From contig CAZNHL010000005.1 in NCBI GenBank assembly GCA_964572965.1, positions 1 through 64,000 on the forward strand: a stretch of 64,000 nucleotides of DNA, written 5' to 3'. Shown one piece after another: positions 1-9,611 of the stretch; positions within the stretch are counted from its first letter, which is position 1, and the number at the start of each line of letters is the position of its first letter. This DNA comes from CAZNHL01 sp964572965 (GTDB lineage: Bacteria; Bacteroidota; Bacteroidia; Cytophagales; UBA9547). Made by a program: the position numbers and the translations under genes. The notes beneath the pieces are model-generated. The model was not told the DNA's origin, ran no database searches, and saw nothing but the letters and a program-made list of their open reading frames with translations.

Positions 1-1
1 T

Positions 2-1759
2 AAAAAAGGTGTTTTAAAATGGCAGGACGCCTTAGTCGCTAAAGATGTTATTACAAATTCATATGAAAGCTTCGGGTACACATCTTCAGTTGTGTGGCTC
101 CGGATGGATGTACAAAACCATGGAAGCAAGAGCTTATGGCTTCAGGTTGAGTATCCGGCCATTGATACTATTGATTTATATGTCGTAAATAAAGCGGGCG
201 AACTCGTTAAATTTGCACAGGCAGGTGATTTTATGCCGATTGCAACAAGAGAGTATCATGATAACCAGCCATTCTTTGAAATTTTACCGGTAGGCGACAC
301 TTCTGCTACTGTAATGCTCCGGTGCCATAGTGAAAAATCTTTGCAGATTCCTGTAAAGATTGGCTGTTTTCAGGAGCTGGCTGAAGCAAATCACAGAGAA
401 GATTTTTTTCATGGTTTATACTTCGGTTTTATCATTTTAGCAGTTCTCTTCAATTCTTTTGTATTCTTTACTGTCAGAGAAAGAACTTATTTCTATTACG
501 TAGCTTATGTATTGAGCTTAGGATTCTCTTTGGGTTCTGTAAACGGTTATACATTTGAATATTTATGGCCGGGAACACCGTTCTTAAATATTTATGTAGC
601 GGGTGTTGCTACTACAATCTCCTCATACTTCGGATTGGTATTTAGTATAGAGTTCTTAGGTGTCAAAAAACGCAATCCTCGCCAGCATAAATATTTTACA
701 CCTGTTTTGGTTGGTATTTTAGTAGTGAGCCTTGTTTTAGAACTTCTGGGCCATGGCATATATGGCTTCTTTTTGTGTCAGCTATGCTTGTTTTGTATAA
801 TCATATATGTTTACTATGCATTAGCTATTGCTCTTAGTGATGGTTTTAAACCTGCATGGATTTACCTGGTAGCCTTTACCGCTTTTTTATCTATGGCCTC
901 TGTTTATCTTCTCAAAGATTTTGGCGTGTTAGATTATTCGGAGTTTGCTCAACATGCAGTACAGGGCGGCTCTGCCTTTGAAGTATTCCTGTTTTCTATA
1001 GCATTAGGGACAAGAATCAATTATTACAAAGAAGAAAAAAACAGAGCTGTCGAAGAGGCATTCAGAGTACAGCAGCGCTCTCTTCAGGAACTTGATCAAT
1101 TTATTTATCGCTCCTCTCATGATTTAAGAGGGCCTTTGGCTAATATCATGGGCTTAGTAGAGCTTATGAAGATGGAGCAGGGCGTTAGCGCCAGTAAGTC
1201 AGACAATATTAGTCTGATGAAGAATGTTGCTGTTAAAATGGATACCATCCTTCATAAGTTAATGACACTTACTGTAATTAATCAGGAGCGCCATAAATTT
1301 GCAGAGATCCAACTGAACAGGCTGGTGCATGACACTGCTTCTAAATTTTTGTCATTAGAGAAAGAAACGGCCAGTGTGGGCTTCTATAATAGTGTGCCAA
1401 GTGATTATTACATTGAATCAGATGAAGTACTGGTTCAGATTGTTATTAACAATGTCATGGAAAATGCTTTCAACTACCGGGCCGATCGCAGAGATGGGCA
1501 TAAAGTAAGTGTTAGCAGTTACAGGCACGATAGCTGCCATGTAGTGGAAGTGTCTGACAATGGAACAGGTATCGCTGACCATGCCCGTGACAGGGTTTTT
1601 GATATGTTCTACAAAGGCGGAGACAGAGGGAATTCAGGAACCGGATTAGGATTGTACTTCAGCAAAAAAGCTGTAGAGAAACTAAATGGAAGTATTTATT
1701 TCGAAACTAACGCATTAGGAACTAAGTTTACCATCAAAATTCCTATTGAAGCCGAATAA
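2..1759 (+). CDS. 7TMR-DISM sensor histidine kinase (5' end outside window)
   Basis: Membrane sensor kinase that would pass an extracytoplasmic signal to an unseen partner regulator. The frame is open from base 2, so the true start lies upstream and the GTG at 92 is not taken as a start. The visible N-terminal part (about bases 2-380) looks like a 7TMR-DISMED2 extracellular domain. About seven hydrophobic segments follow (bases 400-1000), then a HisKA domain with the phospho-acceptor His in SSHDLRGP (His codon at 1118). The ATPase domain follows, with an N box (NNVMENAF), G1 box (DNGTGI) and G2 box (GTGLGLY). No receiver domain or adjacent response regulator is present. It converges on the MerR gene with a 3-base gap. 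The family call is firm; the ligand is unknown. Confidence 0.93.
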   Translation, partial: KKGVLKWQDALVAKDVITNSYESFGYTSSVVWLRMDVQNHGSKSLWLQVEYPAIDTIDLYVVNKAGELVKFAQAGDFMPIATREYHDNQPFFEILPVGDTSATVMLRCHSEKSLQIPVKIGCFQELAEANHREDFFHGLYFGFIILAVLFNSFVFFTVRERTYFYYVAYVLSLGFSLGSVNGYTFEYLWPGTPFLNIYVAGVATTISSYFGLVFSIEFLGVKKRNPRQHKYFTPVLVGILVVSLVLELLGHGIYGFFLCQLCLFCIIIYVYYALAIALSDGFKPAWIYLVAFTAFLSMASVYLLKDFGVLDYSEFAQHAVQGGSAFEVFLFSIALGTRINYYKEEKNRAVEEAFRVQQRSLQELDQFIYRSSHDLRGPLANIMGLVELMKMEQGVSASKSDNISLMKNVAVKMDTILHKLMTLTVINQERHKFAEIQLNRLVHDTASKFLSLEKETASVGFYNSVPSDYYIESDEVLVQIVINNVMENAFNYRADRRDGHKVSVSSYRHDSCHVVEVSDNGTGIADHARDRVFDMFYKGGDRGNSGTGLGLYFSKKAVEKLNGSIYFETNALGTKFTIKIPIEAE

Positions 1760-1762
1760 GGC

Positions 1763-2116
1763 TTACTGCATTTCCTGGCGGTCTAATTTCTTTTTCAGGT
1801 CGATCAGGAAATCTTTTACTTTTTCAAGAGATTTAATAGCCTCTGACCTGTCACGTGCTTTTTGGGCATCAGCTTTAATAATATCTTTAGCGCCTTGAAG
1901 GGTATAGCCTTTTTCCTTCACCAGATGGTATACTAATTTGATGTTTTCAATATCTTCTTTAGTGTACTGCCGATTACCTTTTTTGTTTTTTTTGGGTTTA
2001 AGTATATCAAACTCACTCTCCCAGAAACGGATATTCGACGTCGCTATCTTGAACATGTCAGCGACTTCACCGATGGTGTAATACTTTTTCTCTATTTCTT
2101 TGGGTTTGTAAGGCAC
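1763..2116 (-). CDS. MerR family transcriptional regulator
   Basis: DNA-binding regulator of 117 residues. The N-terminal winged helix-turn-helix is clear: YTIGEVADMF, then the recognition-helix region and FWESEF near residues 13-36. The GNRQYTKEDIENI segment is the typical MerR wing and second helix. The C-terminal third is charged and helical (a dimerisation coiled coil) with no Cys, so a metal-sensing type is unlikely. Bacteroidota commonly carry a short MerR protein of this kind whose target is unknown. It is transcribed divergently from alaS across a 215-base AT-rich gap. Confidence 0.88.
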   Translation of the reverse strand: MPYKPKEIEKKYYTIGEVADMFKIATSNIRFWESEFDILKPKKNKKGNRQYTKEDIENIKLVYHLVKEKGYTLQGAKDIIKADAQKARDRSEAIKSLEKVKDFLIDLKKKLDRQEMQ

Positions 2117-2331
2117 TATTTACCAGATTATATCTCGCAAGATAATGTGATGGGCTTATTTTTGCAAATATGTACAAATGTGAGATAAAATATTCAATCT
2201 TTCGCTTCAAAATCACTAATTTCGCAGATTGTGTGTTTATGACCTGTTTAGTGAGTGGTAAATTTTAATTTTTTACTTTATCAGGTTGTTTCAAAACAAA
2301 TTTAAACCATTACAATAATTATTGTATTTCA

Positions 2332-4953
2332 ATGAACGCTCGAAGTATCAGACAACATTTCCTGGAGTTTTTCAAATCAAAGCAACATTTGATTGTTGAT
2401 TCAGCACCTTTGGTAATCAAAAATGACCCAACGTTAATGTTTACTAATGCAGGAATGAACCAGTTTAAGGATTATTTTCTTGGAAATGCCGTACCGAAAT
2501 CCAGACGTATTGCCGATACTCAAAAGTGCCTGCGTGTTTCCGGTAAGCATAATGATCTTGAAGATGTTGGTTTGGATACTTACCACCATACACTTTTCGA
2601 GATGCTGGGTAACTGGTCTTTTGGTGATTATTTCAAAAAAGAAGCATTGGAATGGTCATGGGAGCTTTTGACAGAAGTATATAAATTACCTAAAGAGAGA
2701 CTGTATGTTTCTGTTTTTGGGGGTGACGATAAAGAAGGTCTGGAAGTTGATCATGAAGCTTTGGCGATATGGAGAACAATGGTACCTGAAGACCATATTT
2801 TGTATGGTTCTAAAAAAGATAATTTTTGGGAAATGGGAGACCAGGGGCCATGCGGACCTTGTTCTGAAATCCATATAGATATGCGTACGCAGGATCTTGT
2901 AGATAAAGTTCCTGGCAGAGACCTTGTCAATAATGATGATCCTCAGGTAATAGAGATCTGGAATAACGTATTTATTCAATTCAACCGTTTAGCTAACGGC
3001 AGCCTTGAACCGCTTCCTGATAAGCACGTTGATACAGGGATGGGCTTTGAGCGCTTGGTGCGTGCAATTCAGTGGAAGGCATCTAACTATGATACAGATG
3101 TATTTACACCGCTCATCAATTTTATTGAAAAAGAATCCGGTAAAACATACGGTAAAGACGAACAGACAGATATTGCAATGCGAGTTGTGTCCGATCACAT
3201 TCGGGCTGTAGCATTGACAATTGCAGACGGGCAGTTGCCTTCCAATAACAAAGCCGGTTATGTGATTCGTCGTATTTTACGTCGTGCTGTGCGTTACTAC
3301 TATACATTCTTAGGTTTCAAAGAACCTTTCATGTATAAACTGGTAGCTATTCTTTCAGAGCAATTTGATGGCGTATTCAATGAAGTGACTGCTCAGACAG
3401 ATTTTATTGCCCGCGTGGTTCGTGAGGAGGAAGCGTCTTTCTTAAGAACACTGGATACCGGTTTGAAGAAAATTGACGATTACCTGGCACAAAATACTGT
3501 TAAGGTTATTGATGGTAAAATAGCTTTCGAACTTTACGATACATTTGGTTTCCCTCTTGACTTGACATCATTGATTGCCCGTGAAAAAGGCCTTTCTGTT
3601 GATGAAGCTGGTTTTGAAAAAGAAATGGGTATCCAGAAAGAACGTTCACGTGCCGCTGCTAAAACAGAATCCGGTGACTGGATCATTCTGAAAGATATTG
3701 ACAACGTTGAGTTTGTTGGTTACGACGAGCTTGAAACGGTTTCTAATATTGTAAAATACCGTGAGGTAAAAGTAAAAGATAAAACACTTTACCAGGTTGT
3801 ACTTGACGTAACGCCATTCTATGGAGAAAGCGGCGGACAAGTTGGTGATGGCGGTTACCTGGAATATGAAGGGCAGAAATATTTTATCAAAGATGCTAAG
3901 AAGGAAAATGACCTTTCAGTATTATTCCTTGATAAAAATCCTTCAGCCATAACAGGTCCTGTAAAGGCGGTTGTTGATAAGAAAAAGCGTCAGCTTATTC
4001 AGAATAACCACTCGGCAACTCACTTGTTGCATGCGGCTTTGAAAGAAGTTTTAGGTGATCACGTGAACCAGAAAGGCTCTTTGGTAAATGCCGATTTACT
4101 TCGTTTTGATTTTTCTCATTTTGAAAAAATAAGTGACGAAGATCTTGCTCGCATAGAGAAAATCGTGAATGATAAAGTAAGGGAAAATATAGCATTGGAT
4201 GAAAAACGTAACTATCCTATCAAAGATGCAGTGGCTTTAGGTGCTACAGCATTGTTTGGAGAAAAGTATGGCGATTTCGTGCGTGTGATCACTTTTGATC
4301 CTAATTACTCTATAGAGCTTTGCGGTGGTACACACGTGAAAGCGACAGGAGAAATCGGTCTGGTTAAAATTACTTCAGAATCTTCTGTGGCAGCAGGTGT
4401 TCGTCGTCTGGAAGCTGTTACTGCAGAGGGGGCATTCAATTACTTCAATAGTAAATTGTCTTTGTTGAATGATTTGAGCGAGAAATTGAAGAACCCGGTA
4501 GATATCCGTAAAGCGGTTGATAATTTATTGGATCAGAATACTTCTTTGCAGAATAAGCTAACAGATTTTGAAACAGCCCAACTGGCTTCTGCAAAAGAGC
4601 AGTTGCTAAAACAGGTTGTTGCAGATGCCGGTTTGAATAAATTGATTGCAAAGGTTGACGTAGCTTCGGCAGATGCATTGAAAACTTTAGCTTTTGAAAT
4701 TAGAAATCAGGTTGAAAATCTTTACCTGGTATTGGTAGCTGATCTGGATGGTAAGCCTGCAGTAGCTGTAATGCTTTCTGATAATCTGGTTGCTGACAAA
4801 GGACTGGATGCTGCTAAGATTGTAAGAGAACTGGCAAAAGAGGTACAAGGCGGCGGTGGAGGACAAGCGTTCTTCGCAACTGCCGGCGGTAAAAATGCAG
4901 CAGGTATTCCTGTTTTGCTTGAAAAAGCGCAGAGTGTTTTAGTAGCTGTTTAA
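2332..4953 (+). CDS. alaS: alanine--tRNA ligase
   Basis: Charges tRNA-Ala in the cytoplasm. The 873-residue length is normal for bacterial AlaRS. The order is a class II catalytic core from residue 1 (RQHFLEFF, then TNAGMNQFKDYF and the HHTLFEMLGNWSFGDYF region), the tRNA-recognition domain, and the editing domain. The editing site has its zinc ligands in HSATH (residues 560-564) and CGGTH (664-668). The C-terminal C-Ala domain ends in a glycine-rich segment. All key motifs are intact. The ATG at 2332 is followed directly by the conserved N-terminal helix. A hairpin lies between it and gatB. Confidence 0.98.
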   Translation: MNARSIRQHFLEFFKSKQHLIVDSAPLVIKNDPTLMFTNAGMNQFKDYFLGNAVPKSRRIADTQKCLRVSGKHNDLEDVGLDTYHHTLFEMLGNWSFGDYFKKEALEWSWELLTEVYKLPKERLYVSVFGGDDKEGLEVDHEALAIWRTMVPEDHILYGSKKDNFWEMGDQGPCGPCSEIHIDMRTQDLVDKVPGRDLVNNDDPQVIEIWNNVFIQFNRLANGSLEPLPDKHVDTGMGFERLVRAIQWKASNYDTDVFTPLINFIEKESGKTYGKDEQTDIAMRVVSDHIRAVALTIADGQLPSNNKAGYVIRRILRRAVRYYYTFLGFKEPFMYKLVAILSEQFDGVFNEVTAQTDFIARVVREEEASFLRTLDTGLKKIDDYLAQNTVKVIDGKIAFELYDTFGFPLDLTSLIAREKGLSVDEAGFEKEMGIQKERSRAAAKTESGDWIILKDIDNVEFVGYDELETVSNIVKYREVKVKDKTLYQVVLDVTPFYGESGGQVGDGGYLEYEGQKYFIKDAKKENDLSVLFLDKNPSAITGPVKAVVDKKKRQLIQNNHSATHLLHAALKEVLGDHVNQKGSLVNADLLRFDFSHFEKISDEDLARIEKIVNDKVRENIALDEKRNYPIKDAVALGATALFGEKYGDFVRVITFDPNYSIELCGGTHVKATGEIGLVKITSESSVAAGVRRLEAVTAEGAFNYFNSKLSLLNDLSEKLKNPVDIRKAVDNLLDQNTSLQNKLTDFETAQLASAKEQLLKQVVADAGLNKLIAKVDVASADALKTLAFEIRNQVENLYLVLVADLDGKPAVAVMLSDNLVADKGLDAAKIVRELAKEVQGGGGGQAFFATAGGKNAAGIPVLLEKAQSVLVAV

Positions 4954-4969
4954 TTTTGTTAGAAGTGAC

Positions 4970-4989
4970 ATGGATGATTAGTCATCCAT
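4970..4989. repeat. hairpin between alaS and gatB
   Basis: Perfect 8-base inverted repeat ATGGATGA/TCATCCAT around a TTAG loop, 17 bases after the alaS stop. It has no T-run, so it may be an mRNA processing or stability element rather than a terminator. Confidence 0.5.
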
Positions 4990-5020
4990 AAATTATAATT
5001 CACAATTTATCATTAGTAAA

Positions 5021-6469
5021 ATGTCTGTTTACGATAAATATCAGCCTGTAATCGGTTTGGAAGTTCACTGTCAGTTATTGACCAGTACAAAGGCGTTTGC
5101 GCCTGATCCGAACGAATACGGTTCTATGCCGAATACCAATATTTCAATGATTTCCCTGGCTCATCCGGGGGCTTTGCCTCGTTCTAATAAGAAAGCTGTA
5201 GAGTTTTCAATTAAAATAGGTTTGGCTTGTCAGTCTGAAATAACACGCTATAATTATTATGACAGAAAGCAGTATTTCTATCCTGATCTTCCAAAAGGAT
5301 ATCAGACTACTCAGGATAAAACCCCGATTTGTAAAGGTGGCAGAGTAACTATCAAAATAGATGGTGTTGAAAGAGATGTGAAGCTGAATCGTATTCACAT
5401 GGAAGAAGATGCCGGAAAATCTGTTCACTTGAATCAGGAAGTTGATACACTGATCGATTTGAATCGTGCTGGTGTACCTTTGATAGAGCTTGTTTCTGAA
5501 CCGGATTTGTTCAGTTCTGATGAAGCTTATGCTTTCCTTACAGAAGTGCGTAAGCTGGTGAAATACCTTGAAATCTGTGATGGGAACATGGAAGAAGGAT
5601 CTCTTCGTTGTGATGCCAATATTTCGGTAAGGCTGAAAGGTTCTACGAAACTAGGAAAGAAGGTAGAGGTTAAAAATATGAACTCTTTCCGTAATGTGCA
5701 GAGGGCAATTGAGTTTGAAGTGAAACGCCAGATTGATTTAATCGAAGATGGTAAGGATTTTCTTTCAGAAACCCGTTTGTTCGATGCTACTACAGGTTTA
5801 ACGCATAGCATGCGTACAAAAGAGGAATTGAATGATTATCGCTATTTTCCTGAACCTGATTTACAGCCTATTGTAGTGTCTGAAGAATGGTTGGGAAGTA
5901 TCAGGTCTTCAATGCCCGCTTTGCCTCATGAACTTTATAAAAAGTTTACAGAGAAATATAGTTTGTCTGATTATGACGCATTTAGCTTGACAGACTCTAA
6001 AGAAACTGCTTTATATTTCGACGAGATCACAAGTTATACAGAAAACTATAAGGCAGCGTCTAACTGGATGATGGGCCCTGTAAAGTCGTATCTGAATGAA
6101 TTGACACTTGCATTGGAACAGTTTCCTTTGAAGCCCAAACAAATAGCAGGAATGATTGCTTTGATCGATAGCGGTAAGGTAAGCTATTCAGCTGCTACAC
6201 AAAGTATTTTCCCTGAATTGATCAAACAGCCATCTAAAACGTCTCTTGAAATTGCAGAGCAGTTGGATTTGATTCAGAATAGTAATGCCGATGATCTGAA
6301 TGCTTTTGTGATTGCTGCATTAGCTAAATACCCGGACAAAGTTGAAGAATACCGTGGAGGTAAAAAAGGTGTTTTAGGCCTGTTTATGGGTGAAGTAATG
6401 AAACTAAGCGGCGGTAAAGCTGACCCTAAAGTTACAAACGACTTAGTGAGAAAAGCCCTGGAAGCTTAG
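5021..6469 (+). CDS. gatB: Asp-tRNA(Asn)/Glu-tRNA(Gln) amidotransferase subunit B
   Basis: GatB of the GatCAB complex, which converts mischarged Glu-tRNA(Gln) (and Asp-tRNA(Asn)) to the amide form. The 482 residues match the family. The N-terminal catalytic domain opens with YQPVIGLEVHCQL and contains the HMEEDAGKS and SLRCDANIS motifs. The C-terminal tail domain (about residues 330-482) includes KYPDKVEEYRGGKKGVLGLF, the conserved tRNA-contacting region. gatA and gatC are not next to it, which is common in this phylum. It follows alaS on the same strand after 67 bases. Confidence 0.98.
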   Translation: MSVYDKYQPVIGLEVHCQLLTSTKAFAPDPNEYGSMPNTNISMISLAHPGALPRSNKKAVEFSIKIGLACQSEITRYNYYDRKQYFYPDLPKGYQTTQDKTPICKGGRVTIKIDGVERDVKLNRIHMEEDAGKSVHLNQEVDTLIDLNRAGVPLIELVSEPDLFSSDEAYAFLTEVRKLVKYLEICDGNMEEGSLRCDANISVRLKGSTKLGKKVEVKNMNSFRNVQRAIEFEVKRQIDLIEDGKDFLSETRLFDATTGLTHSMRTKEELNDYRYFPEPDLQPIVVSEEWLGSIRSSMPALPHELYKKFTEKYSLSDYDAFSLTDSKETALYFDEITSYTENYKAASNWMMGPVKSYLNELTLALEQFPLKPKQIAGMIALIDSGKVSYSAATQSIFPELIKQPSKTSLEIAEQLDLIQNSNADDLNAFVIAALAKYPDKVEEYRGGKKGVLGLFMGEVMKLSGGKADPKVTNDLVRKALEA

Positions 6470-6504
6470 TTGATAGATCATATTTTTCATTAGAAATAGA
6501 TACA

Positions 6505-7620
6505 ATGAATAAATTATTCAGAATATCAGGAATAGCCGTCCTTGCGACGGCTATCTTATTTGCCTGCGACAAAGCTGAAAAATTAGGTGATGGCTTTTAT
6601 ATTAAAGGAGAGCTGAAAAATAGCGACAAAGGCTATGTATACCTGGAAGAGTTTGTAGATAGGCAATACCGTAAAGTTGATTCTACAGCTATAGGTCCCG
6701 ATAAGAAGTTTTATTTCAAAGGGAAAGTAGAAGAGAAAAGCTTTTATAGGATTAATCTGTTTAATCAACAAAGTATTTATCTTATAGTTGATAATGGTTT
6801 AGTGGATATTACTGAAATGCCTGGTGGTACATTTGAAGTAAATGCAGGTATTGACAACGAGTACATGAAGCTTGGCAACAGAATGGATGAGGAATATAAT
6901 TCTGCAACTCAGAATATGAATGCAGGGATGCAGCAGGCTATGCAGTCTGGTGACACAGCACAAATGCATCATATTTACGATCAATTCAATGCCTTGGAAG
7001 CTGAGTTTGCTATGAAGAGAAAGCGTTTCGTTGATTCAATTGGTGTTAGTCCTTATGCATTAATCTTTGCAGCTTCAAATATCGATTTTGAGGAAGAAAT
7101 GCCATATATGGAATCTCTCTTGGCTAAGTTTAAAAAGGATGCGCCTAAATCGAAATATACTAAAGAATTTGAGCGCATTATTGCTGAATACAAGGCCGTT
7201 AATGTTGGTGGTACAGTGCCTGATTTTGAATTGCAGAGCATTACCGGCGACAGAGTGAAATTATCTTCATTTAAAGGTAAGGTTTTATTGCTTGATTTTT
7301 GGGCTTCATGGTGTAAGCCTTGCAGAGAAGAAAATCCTAGTGTAGTAAAAGCATATGCCAAGTACCATAAGAAGGGGCTGGAAATTTTGGGAGTTTCTTT
7401 AGATAACGAGAAAATGGCATGGGAAGCTGCTATAAAGAAAGATGGTATTACCTGGCAACAGGTTTCGGATGGCCTCGGTTGGGATTCTCCTGTAGTAAGT
7501 TTGTATCATGTTACGGCCATTCCTGCAACTTTTCTGATTGATAAAAATGGAATAGTTGTTGCCAAAGATCTGAGAGGAGAGAAGCTGGCTGCTAAAATTG
7601 AAGAATTGTTGAAGAAATAG
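6505..7620 (+). CDS. thioredoxin-fold (TlpA-like) lipoprotein with DUF4369-type N-terminus
   Basis: Probable envelope thiol-disulfide reductase. A signal sequence ends in a lipobox (ILFAC, lipidated Cys about residue 21). Residues 30-130 have the beta-rich pattern of DUF4369 (FYIKGELKN...GYVYLEEF). The C-terminal 140 residues form an AhpC/TSA-TlpA domain with the active site WCKPC (Cys270 and Cys273) and the cis-proline region TAIPATFLIDKNG. This architecture is very common in Bacteroidota, usually many paralogues per genome. It lies 35 bases after gatB and ends in a strong terminator. Confidence 0.92.
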   Translation: MNKLFRISGIAVLATAILFACDKAEKLGDGFYIKGELKNSDKGYVYLEEFVDRQYRKVDSTAIGPDKKFYFKGKVEEKSFYRINLFNQQSIYLIVDNGLVDITEMPGGTFEVNAGIDNEYMKLGNRMDEEYNSATQNMNAGMQQAMQSGDTAQMHHIYDQFNALEAEFAMKRKRFVDSIGVSPYALIFAASNIDFEEEMPYMESLLAKFKKDAPKSKYTKEFERIIAEYKAVNVGGTVPDFELQSITGDRVKLSSFKGKVLLLDFWASWCKPCREENPSVVKAYAKYHKKGLEILGVSLDNEKMAWEAAIKKDGITWQQVSDGLGWDSPVVSLYHVTAIPATFLIDKNGIVVAKDLRGEKLAAKIEELLKK

Positions 7621-7647
7621 AGAAACGATTGCTATCAATATGTACTT

Positions 7648-7680
7648 AATACCTTCATTAATATGAAGGTATTTTTTTTG
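7648..7680 (+). terminator. intrinsic terminator
   Basis: An 11-base perfect stem (7648-7658 with 7663-7673, TAAT loop) followed by a T-run, 28 bases after the stop of the thioredoxin-fold lipoprotein gene. Confidence 0.9.
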
Positions 7681-7826
7681 TCAGTAATCAGGAATGTTCA
7701 GCTAAAGGAGCAGGTAATTAAGGGCTTATCTTTAATAAGAATGGGCTTTACCTTGTTCTCTAAAAAGCTATACAGAAACAATATCCAAACTTAAGGTAAA
7801 ACTTAATGGTAATATCACAGTCTGAT

Positions 7827-7857
7827 TTTGATACTCCCGACATAAGCCCTAAATTTG
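7827..7857 (+). promoter_or_regulatory. promoter of the deoxyhypusine synthase homologue
   Basis: TTTG (7827-7830), a 19-base spacer, then TAAATTTG (7850-7857): an exact match to the Bacteroidota -33/-7 consensus. The start codon lies 55 bases downstream. The rest of 7681-7911 shows no gene. Confidence 0.75.
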
Positions 7858-7911
7858 TGTTTATGTTAATTTGCAGTAAGCATTCTGCTTTCTGCACTAA
7901 GCTTGATTTAG

Positions 7912-8883
7912 ATGAAAGGACCAATTTCTCAGTTTGTAGAAAAGCATTACCTGCACTTTAATGCTGCAGCTTTGGTGGATGCTGCCAAAGGGTACGAAAC
8001 ACACTTGCTTGAAGGTGGAAAAATGATGGTAACCCTTGCGGGTGCTATGTCAACTGCCGAATTAGGTAAGTCTTTGGCAGAAATGATTCGTCAGGATAAG
8101 ATTCAGATTATCTCTTGTACTGGTGCCAACCTTGAAGAAGATATTATGAATCTAGTGGCACATAGCCACTATAAGCGTGTTCCTAACTATCGTGATTTGA
8201 GTCCTCAGGATGAGTGGGATTTGCTGGAGAACCACTATAACAGAGTTACTGATACGTGTATTCCTGAAGAAGAAGCTTTCCGTCGCCTTCAAAAGCACTT
8301 ATTTAAAGTATGGAACGATGCCGATAAAGCAAATGAGCGTTATTTACCACATGAGTTTATGTATAAAATGTTGCTTTCAGGTGACCTGGAGCAATATTAT
8401 GAAATAGATCCTAAAGATAGCTGGATGCTTGCAGCTGCTGAGAAAAACCTTCCGATTATTTGTCCTGGATGGGAAGACTCAACAATGGGTAATATCTTCG
8501 CTTCTTATTGTATCAAAGGTGAATTCAAAGCTACAACCATGAAATCAGGTATTGAATACATGATGTGGTTGTCTGACTGGTATGTTAAAAACTCAGATGG
8601 CAAAGGTGTAGGTTTCTTCCAGATAGGTGGTGGTATTGCCGGTGATTTCCCGATCTGCGTGGTACCAATGTTGTATCAGGATATGGAAATGGAGAACATT
8701 CCGTTCTGGAGCTACTTCTGTCAGATTTCTGATTCAACTACTTCATATGGTTCTTATTCAGGAGCTGTTCCAAATGAAAAAATTACCTGGGGTAAGTTAG
8801 ATATCAATACTCCTAAGTTTATTGTAGAGTCAGATGCAACAATTGTCGCTCCTTTGATTTTTGCATACATCTTAGGCTGGTAA
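7912..8883 (+). CDS. deoxyhypusine synthase family protein (possible homospermidine synthase-type enzyme)
   Basis: NAD-dependent aminobutyl transferase fold, 323 residues. Family landmarks are clear: MVTLAGAMSTAELGKSL near the N-terminus, SCTGANLEED, ICPGWEDSTMG, an IGGGIAGDF nucleotide-binding segment, and the C-terminal AVPNEKITWGKLD. The last places a Lys (Lys295) where eukaryotic deoxyhypusine synthase has its catalytic Lys in SWGK. Bacteria have no eIF5A to modify, and related bacterial proteins are reported to act on small polyamines (homospermidine synthesis), so that is the more likely role. No polyamine genes are adjacent. It stands alone between its own promoter and a strong terminator. 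Confidence 0.9.
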   Translation: MKGPISQFVEKHYLHFNAAALVDAAKGYETHLLEGGKMMVTLAGAMSTAELGKSLAEMIRQDKIQIISCTGANLEEDIMNLVAHSHYKRVPNYRDLSPQDEWDLLENHYNRVTDTCIPEEEAFRRLQKHLFKVWNDADKANERYLPHEFMYKMLLSGDLEQYYEIDPKDSWMLAAAEKNLPIICPGWEDSTMGNIFASYCIKGEFKATTMKSGIEYMMWLSDWYVKNSDGKGVGFFQIGGGIAGDFPICVVPMLYQDMEMENIPFWSYFCQISDSTTSYGSYSGAVPNEKITWGKLDINTPKFIVESDATIVAPLIFAYILGW

Positions 8884-8930
8884 TTTAGTTGTCGGTTACT
8901 TGTTACAAGTTGCTGGTTCTGATAAATAAA

Positions 8931-8964
8931 AAAAACCTTGCAGATTATTCTGCAAGGTTTTTTT
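8931..8964. terminator. bidirectional intrinsic terminator
   Basis: A 14-base perfect stem (8931-8944 with 8949-8962, TTAT loop) flanked by A-run and T-run, serving the upstream plus-strand gene and possibly the minus-strand operon ending at 9018. Confidence 0.9.
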
Positions 8965-8967
8965 ATA

Positions 8968-9013
8968 TAATGACTAATGACTAATGACTAATGACTAATG
9001 ACTAATGACTAAT
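8968..9013. repeat. tandem heptamer repeat (TAATGAC)x6
   Basis: Six perfect copies of TAATGAC plus a partial TAAT, sitting between the terminator and the stop codon of the minus-strand gene. The seven-base unit is not codon-sized and is a candidate for slippage variation. Confidence 0.95.
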
Positions 9014-9017
9014 TTTT

Positions 9018-9611
9018 TTAACTCACAACTAATTTAAAGGCATCCCAAAAAGCCTTTTTGCCAACATTGTCCTGGCTACCCAATTCTTCAAGTGTATAAG
9101 TCCATAGGAATTTCTTCCCTTTACCACTTTCTACTTTGTTCTTTGTTGTAATAATAAGCGGTGTGCCTTCCAGTGAGCCAATCTGAGCTGCCAGATCACC
9201 AAAAATAACTACTTTGTTGAATAAAGGAAATGTAATGTCTCCTTCTGTCAATTTAGCGATGTTTATTACGGCGAAATTGTCAAGCGTTTTTCCGATAGCA
9301 CCAAGCATTTTACTGATCAGTTCTTTGCCGGCAATACTAATATAGTCTTCTGTTGGGTAATGGGTTAATATCAGGCAGGAGTCTGTGTTTTTGCCTGAGA
9401 AATTAACTGTCACTTTAGGCAATGCAGTAGTAAGAACTGGAGTACCTGCAACAGTTGTTGTTGGCGCTTCTTGTGTTACTGTTTTTACTGCAGGAGTTTG
9501 GATTACCTGTGGAGCAGGGGTTGTGTCTCCGTTTATGTTTATTACAGATTCTTTTCCAATGAATATTGGTTCGGTAATAAATTGGGTAAGAAACGCGTAA
9601 TCGTTATTCAT
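9018..9611 (-). CDS. uncharacterised protein coupled to a thioesterase gene
   Basis: 197 residues, family not recognised. Residues 1-30 form a short head, 30-75 are a Thr/Pro/Val-rich low-complexity linker, and the rest looks like a small alpha/beta domain (CLILTHYPTEDY, FAVINIAKL, KVVIFGDL, KKFLWTYTLEEL). No signal peptide or membrane segment, so cytoplasmic. Its start overlaps the end of the thioesterase gene by 8 bases, which suggests translational coupling. The pattern of a short strand-rich domain ending in a length-measuring helix faintly recalls DNA polymerase III psi-like proteins, but I cannot support that call. Confidence 0.72.
   Translation of the reverse strand: MNNDYAFLTQFITEPIFIGKESVININGDTTPAPQVIQTPAVKTVTQEAPTTTVAGTPVLTTALPKVTVNFSGKNTDSCLILTHYPTEDYISIAGKELISKMLGAIGKTLDNFAVINIAKLTEGDITFPLFNKVVIFGDLAAQIGSLEGTPLIITTKNKVESGKGKKFLWTYTLEELGSQDNVGKKAFWDAFKLVVS

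Noticed and set aside
8968..9013. TAATGAC array as a CRISPR
   Set aside because: The unit is seven bases with no spacers; it is a plain tandem repeat.
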